Source: Nitrospira sp. (GTDB taxonomy: Bacteria > Nitrospirota > Nitrospiria > Nitrospirales > Nitrospiraceae). From it: a DNA stretch of 64,000 nucleotides. Below are positions 62,204-64,000 of the stretch, in pieces. The stretch lies in assembly GCA_035968315.1 (NCBI GenBank), contig JAVYIN010000009.1, positions 62,001 through 126,000 on the forward strand, in the 5' to 3' direction. The position numbers and the translations under genes were made by a program. Position 1 is the stretch's first letter, and every line of letters starts with the position of its first letter. Under the pieces are notes generated by a model. The model did not search any database and was not told the origin of the DNA. It saw only the letters and a list, made by a program, of their open reading frames with translations.

Positions 62204-62809
62204 ATGGCTCGCTTGGTCCTGCTGCGTCATGGCGAATCGCAATGGAATCTGGAAAACCGCTTTACCGGGTGGGTCGATGTGCCCCTCTCCCCCCGGGGAA
62301 TTGAGGAAGCCACGAAAGCCGGTGAGAAATTACGCGGCTTCACCTTCAACCGGGCCTTCACCTCCGTCCTGACGCGGGCGAATGAAACCCTGCGGCTGGC
62401 GCTGGAAGTCATCGGGCAAACCAGCATCCCCATCGAAAAAGACAAGGCGCTGAACGAGCGCATGTATGGGGAACTCCAAGGCCTCAACAAAGCGGAAACG
62501 GCCAAGAAGTACGGCGAGGATCAGGTCAAGATCTGGCGGCGCAGTTATGACGTCCGCCCGCCGGGGGGGGAGAGCTTGAAGGATACGGCCGAGCGGGTCC
62601 TGCCCTACTATGAAAGCAAGATTAAGCCCTTTCTCCTGAAGGACGAGACTATTCTCATCGCCGCGCACGGCAACAGCTTGCGCGCCCTGGTGATGCAGCT
62701 GGAACAACTCTCCCGTGAGCAGGTACTAGAGCTGAATATTCCGACCGGCGCGCCGTTGCTCTATGAGCTCGACACGGCGGGAAAAGTGTTGTCGCACAAG
62801 TATCTGTAA
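62204..62809 (+). CDS. gpmA: 2,3-bisphosphoglycerate-dependent phosphoglycerate mutase
   Basis: 201 aa from the ATG at 62204 (AAGGAGAG upstream). The RHGESQWNLENRFTGWVDVPLS block has the catalytic His; NERMYGELQGLNKAE and AHGNSLRALVM follow. Shorter than the ~250-aa E. coli enzyme, as in many bacteria, where a C-terminal part is missing. Confidence 0.92.
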   Translation: MARLVLLRHGESQWNLENRFTGWVDVPLSPRGIEEATKAGEKLRGFTFNRAFTSVLTRANETLRLALEVIGQTSIPIEKDKALNERMYGELQGLNKAETAKKYGEDQVKIWRRSYDVRPPGGESLKDTAERVLPYYESKIKPFLLKDETILIAAHGNSLRALVMQLEQLSREQVLELNIPTGAPLLYELDTAGKVLSHKYL

Positions 62810-62823
62810 GCGTTGCGGGTTCA

Positions 62824-62852
62824 GCTGGCGGTCTTTTTCAACAGCCTGTTAG
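62824..62852. repeat. Partial copy of the long palindromic repeat
   Basis: Reads GCTGGCGGTCTTTTTCAAC and then AGCCTGTTAG, the end of the 15526-15652 family. It supplies the TAA stop of the convergent gene at 62849. Confidence 0.6.
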
Positions 62853-63325
62853 CGCGTGTCGTCGAGCAAGGCCGCATATTGATCGACCGGCACATAGTCG
62901 ATAAGCAGCACCAGCAGCTTTTGACGGTCGTCGGAGGACACGGCCCGCTGGTCCTCCACAATGGTCGCGGCCTCCGCGCAGAGCGCCAGCGGACTGAGCC
63001 GGTCCTCCATAAGCCGGCAATAATGGCCCAACCGGTCGTCCAGCTCGGCGCGATACTCCGCCCAGGCTCCCAGTCCGAACGTCCCCGCCGTCCACTTCGC
63101 CGTCACGGAATCAAAGAGCAATTCCCCGATGACACCCCGGTATTTCTTCAAGATGTGGGCATCGACCGCCGCAAGAATCCAGTAGAGATTCAGCGACAGG
63201 ATTTCCCGCGCGAGCTGCCGGGCTTGGGCCTCGGTGGCGTCGATGCCATACTCCTGCATCTGGTCCACGGTAACAGGCGGCGGCATCGCATGGAACAGGG
63301 CGGTGGCCGCTTCTTTCGGTGTCAT
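62849..63325 (-). CDS. Hypothetical helical protein
   Basis: 158 aa; GAGGAG lies ~8 nt before the ATG at 63325. All helical, with TPKEAATALFHAMPPP at the start; no family recognised. Its stop codon lies in a repeat fragment, so the C-terminus may be lineage-specific. Confidence 0.6.
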   Translation of the reverse strand: MTPKEAATALFHAMPPPVTVDQMQEYGIDATEAQARQLAREILSLNLYWILAAVDAHILKKYRGVIGELLFDSVTAKWTAGTFGLGAWAEYRAELDDRLGHYCRLMEDRLSPLALCAEAATIVEDQRAVSSDDRQKLLVLLIDYVPVDQYAALLDDTR

Positions 63326-63401
63326 GGGCAATCTCCTCGTGGCCGCGATTCAGCGTCGAGAGTGCGAGGATACTGCACCGGCAATTCGACACTCAAGCGC
63401 C

Positions 63402-63430
63402 TTGTTCAACTCATCCGGCTGTGCTAGATT
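63402..63430 (+). promoter_or_regulatory. Promoter of the outer-membrane protein gene, leaderless type
   Basis: TTGTTC (63402-63407), a 17-nt spacer and TGC-TAGATT (box 63425-63430), 8 nt before the ATG at 63439. Confidence 0.5.
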
Positions 63431-63438
63431 CCCGCCCC

Positions 63439-64000
63439 ATGATCAGACTCGTTAAAACCAGTTCCCAACGCTGTGGCCGCTTCCTCACCGGACTCGTGAC
63501 CGGCTTGCTTGTGCTGGCAACCCTGATTGCCCCAGCCCAGGCAGAAGACAATCGCTGGGGATTCGGCTCCGATCTCGGGCTGACCACCGGAACGGTGGAC
63601 GGCACCGTCTTCACGCTGGGCTTCAACCTCGACTACTATGTGGATCGAAACTTTTCGTTCGGACCGATGATGCAGATCAGCCCGACCGGCAATCTGTTTC
63701 AATTCGCCTTTGCCGGCGTCGGGAAATACCACGTGCGCTTAAGCAATGGCATCAACCTCGTGCCCTTTACCGGCATCGGATTGATCCACGCGGACCTTGA
63801 TCGCGGCACCGGAGCCGCCCGCATCGACCGGAACGATACCAGTTGGTATATCCCGATCGGCCTCTCCCTTGAATACCAGGTGATTCACAATATCGCCATC
63901 TCCTCCACGCTGATCGTCAATCTGCACGACATCAATCTCTCGCCCTCGCTCCCGGAGAAAGACCGGAACAGCGTGGCGCTCATGTTTGGGTTCCGCTGGG
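63439..64000 (+). CDS. Outer-membrane beta-barrel protein, 3' end beyond window
   Basis: At least 187 codons; the frame is open to the last base. A signal peptide (FLTGLVTGLLVLATLIAPAQAE) precedes alternating strands ending in aromatic residues (FTLGFNLDYYVDRNFSFGPMMQ, YIPIGLSLEYQVIHNIAISSTLIVNLHDI), as in small OmpW/OmpA-like barrels. MFGFRW at the edge may be the last strand. Confidence 0.75.
   Translation, partial: MIRLVKTSSQRCGRFLTGLVTGLLVLATLIAPAQAEDNRWGFGSDLGLTTGTVDGTVFTLGFNLDYYVDRNFSFGPMMQISPTGNLFQFAFAGVGKYHVRLSNGINLVPFTGIGLIHADLDRGTGAARIDRNDTSWYIPIGLSLEYQVIHNIAISSTLIVNLHDINLSPSLPEKDRNSVALMFGFRW

Noticed and set aside
1-64000. tRNA, rRNA or CRISPR array
   Set aside because: No T-loop GTTCGA context in a cloverleaf, no rRNA-like block and no regularly spaced direct repeats were noticed; a covariance scan was not possible here.

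Overview
This window reads as a chromosomal segment of a Nitrospira-like bacterium (phylum Nitrospirota). It is GC-rich and gene-dense, with mostly short intergenic gaps. The assignment rests on my recognition of the protein set: a diaminopimelate-aminotransferase (DapL) lysine route, an argD-argF-argG-argH / lysA-dapA-dapB block, and universal-stress/radical-SAM proteins carrying protochlorophyllide-reductase-type (PCP_red) domains. No rRNA, tRNA, CRISPR array, transposase or integrase was seen.

Layout. 1-5.9 kb: an unusual four-gene group of a B12-binding-type radical SAM protein, a double-Usp protein with three PCP_red domains and a zinc knuckle, a NirJ-like SPASM radical SAM protein with a C-terminal PCP_red domain, and a small CopD/HemJ-like membrane protein. 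6-15.4 kb: a ribbon-helix-helix-like protein, a 2OG-Fe(II) oxygenase, lolA-ftsK, then rsmA, pdxA, a cation exchanger and larC on the minus strand. 15.7-24.6 kb: larB-gpsA, a split arginine dihydrolase / LOR-SDH ornithine cyclodeaminase pair, truD, and several small envelope or regulatory proteins. 24.6-29.3 kb: a SirB1-like protein, an ABC-2 exporter, a Lon-N-domain protein and an AttH-like lipocalin.

29.3-38 kb is the accessory part. It holds a HigBA toxin-antitoxin pair, two orphan contractile-tail tube proteins, dispersed hairpin repeats, a seven-Asp-box lipoprotein, a His-rich lipoprotein and several unknown genes. 38-50.5 kb is mostly metabolism: dapL, folK-panC, rmuC, a large PEP-synthase/rifampin-phosphotransferase-like enzyme beside glycerate 2-kinase, a lytic transglycosylase, a family 5 UDG and a transaldolase-like protein. 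50.6-52 kb holds a run of very small cysteine-rich proteins. 52-60.4 kb is the lysine and arginine biosynthesis block. 60.5-64 kb holds a zinc-ribbon membrane protein, gpmA and the start of an outer-membrane protein cut by the window edge.

Three window-wide signals are not explained by gene calls. (1) At least five families of intergenic hairpin repeats occur; several overlap stop codons, and one pair has a conserved core but different, self-complementary arms. (2) About nine genes have a promoter -10 box only 5-9 nt before the start codon and no Shine-Dalgarno sequence, suggesting leaderless mRNAs. (3) PCP_red domains occur four times in two adjacent genes of an apparently non-phototrophic genome.
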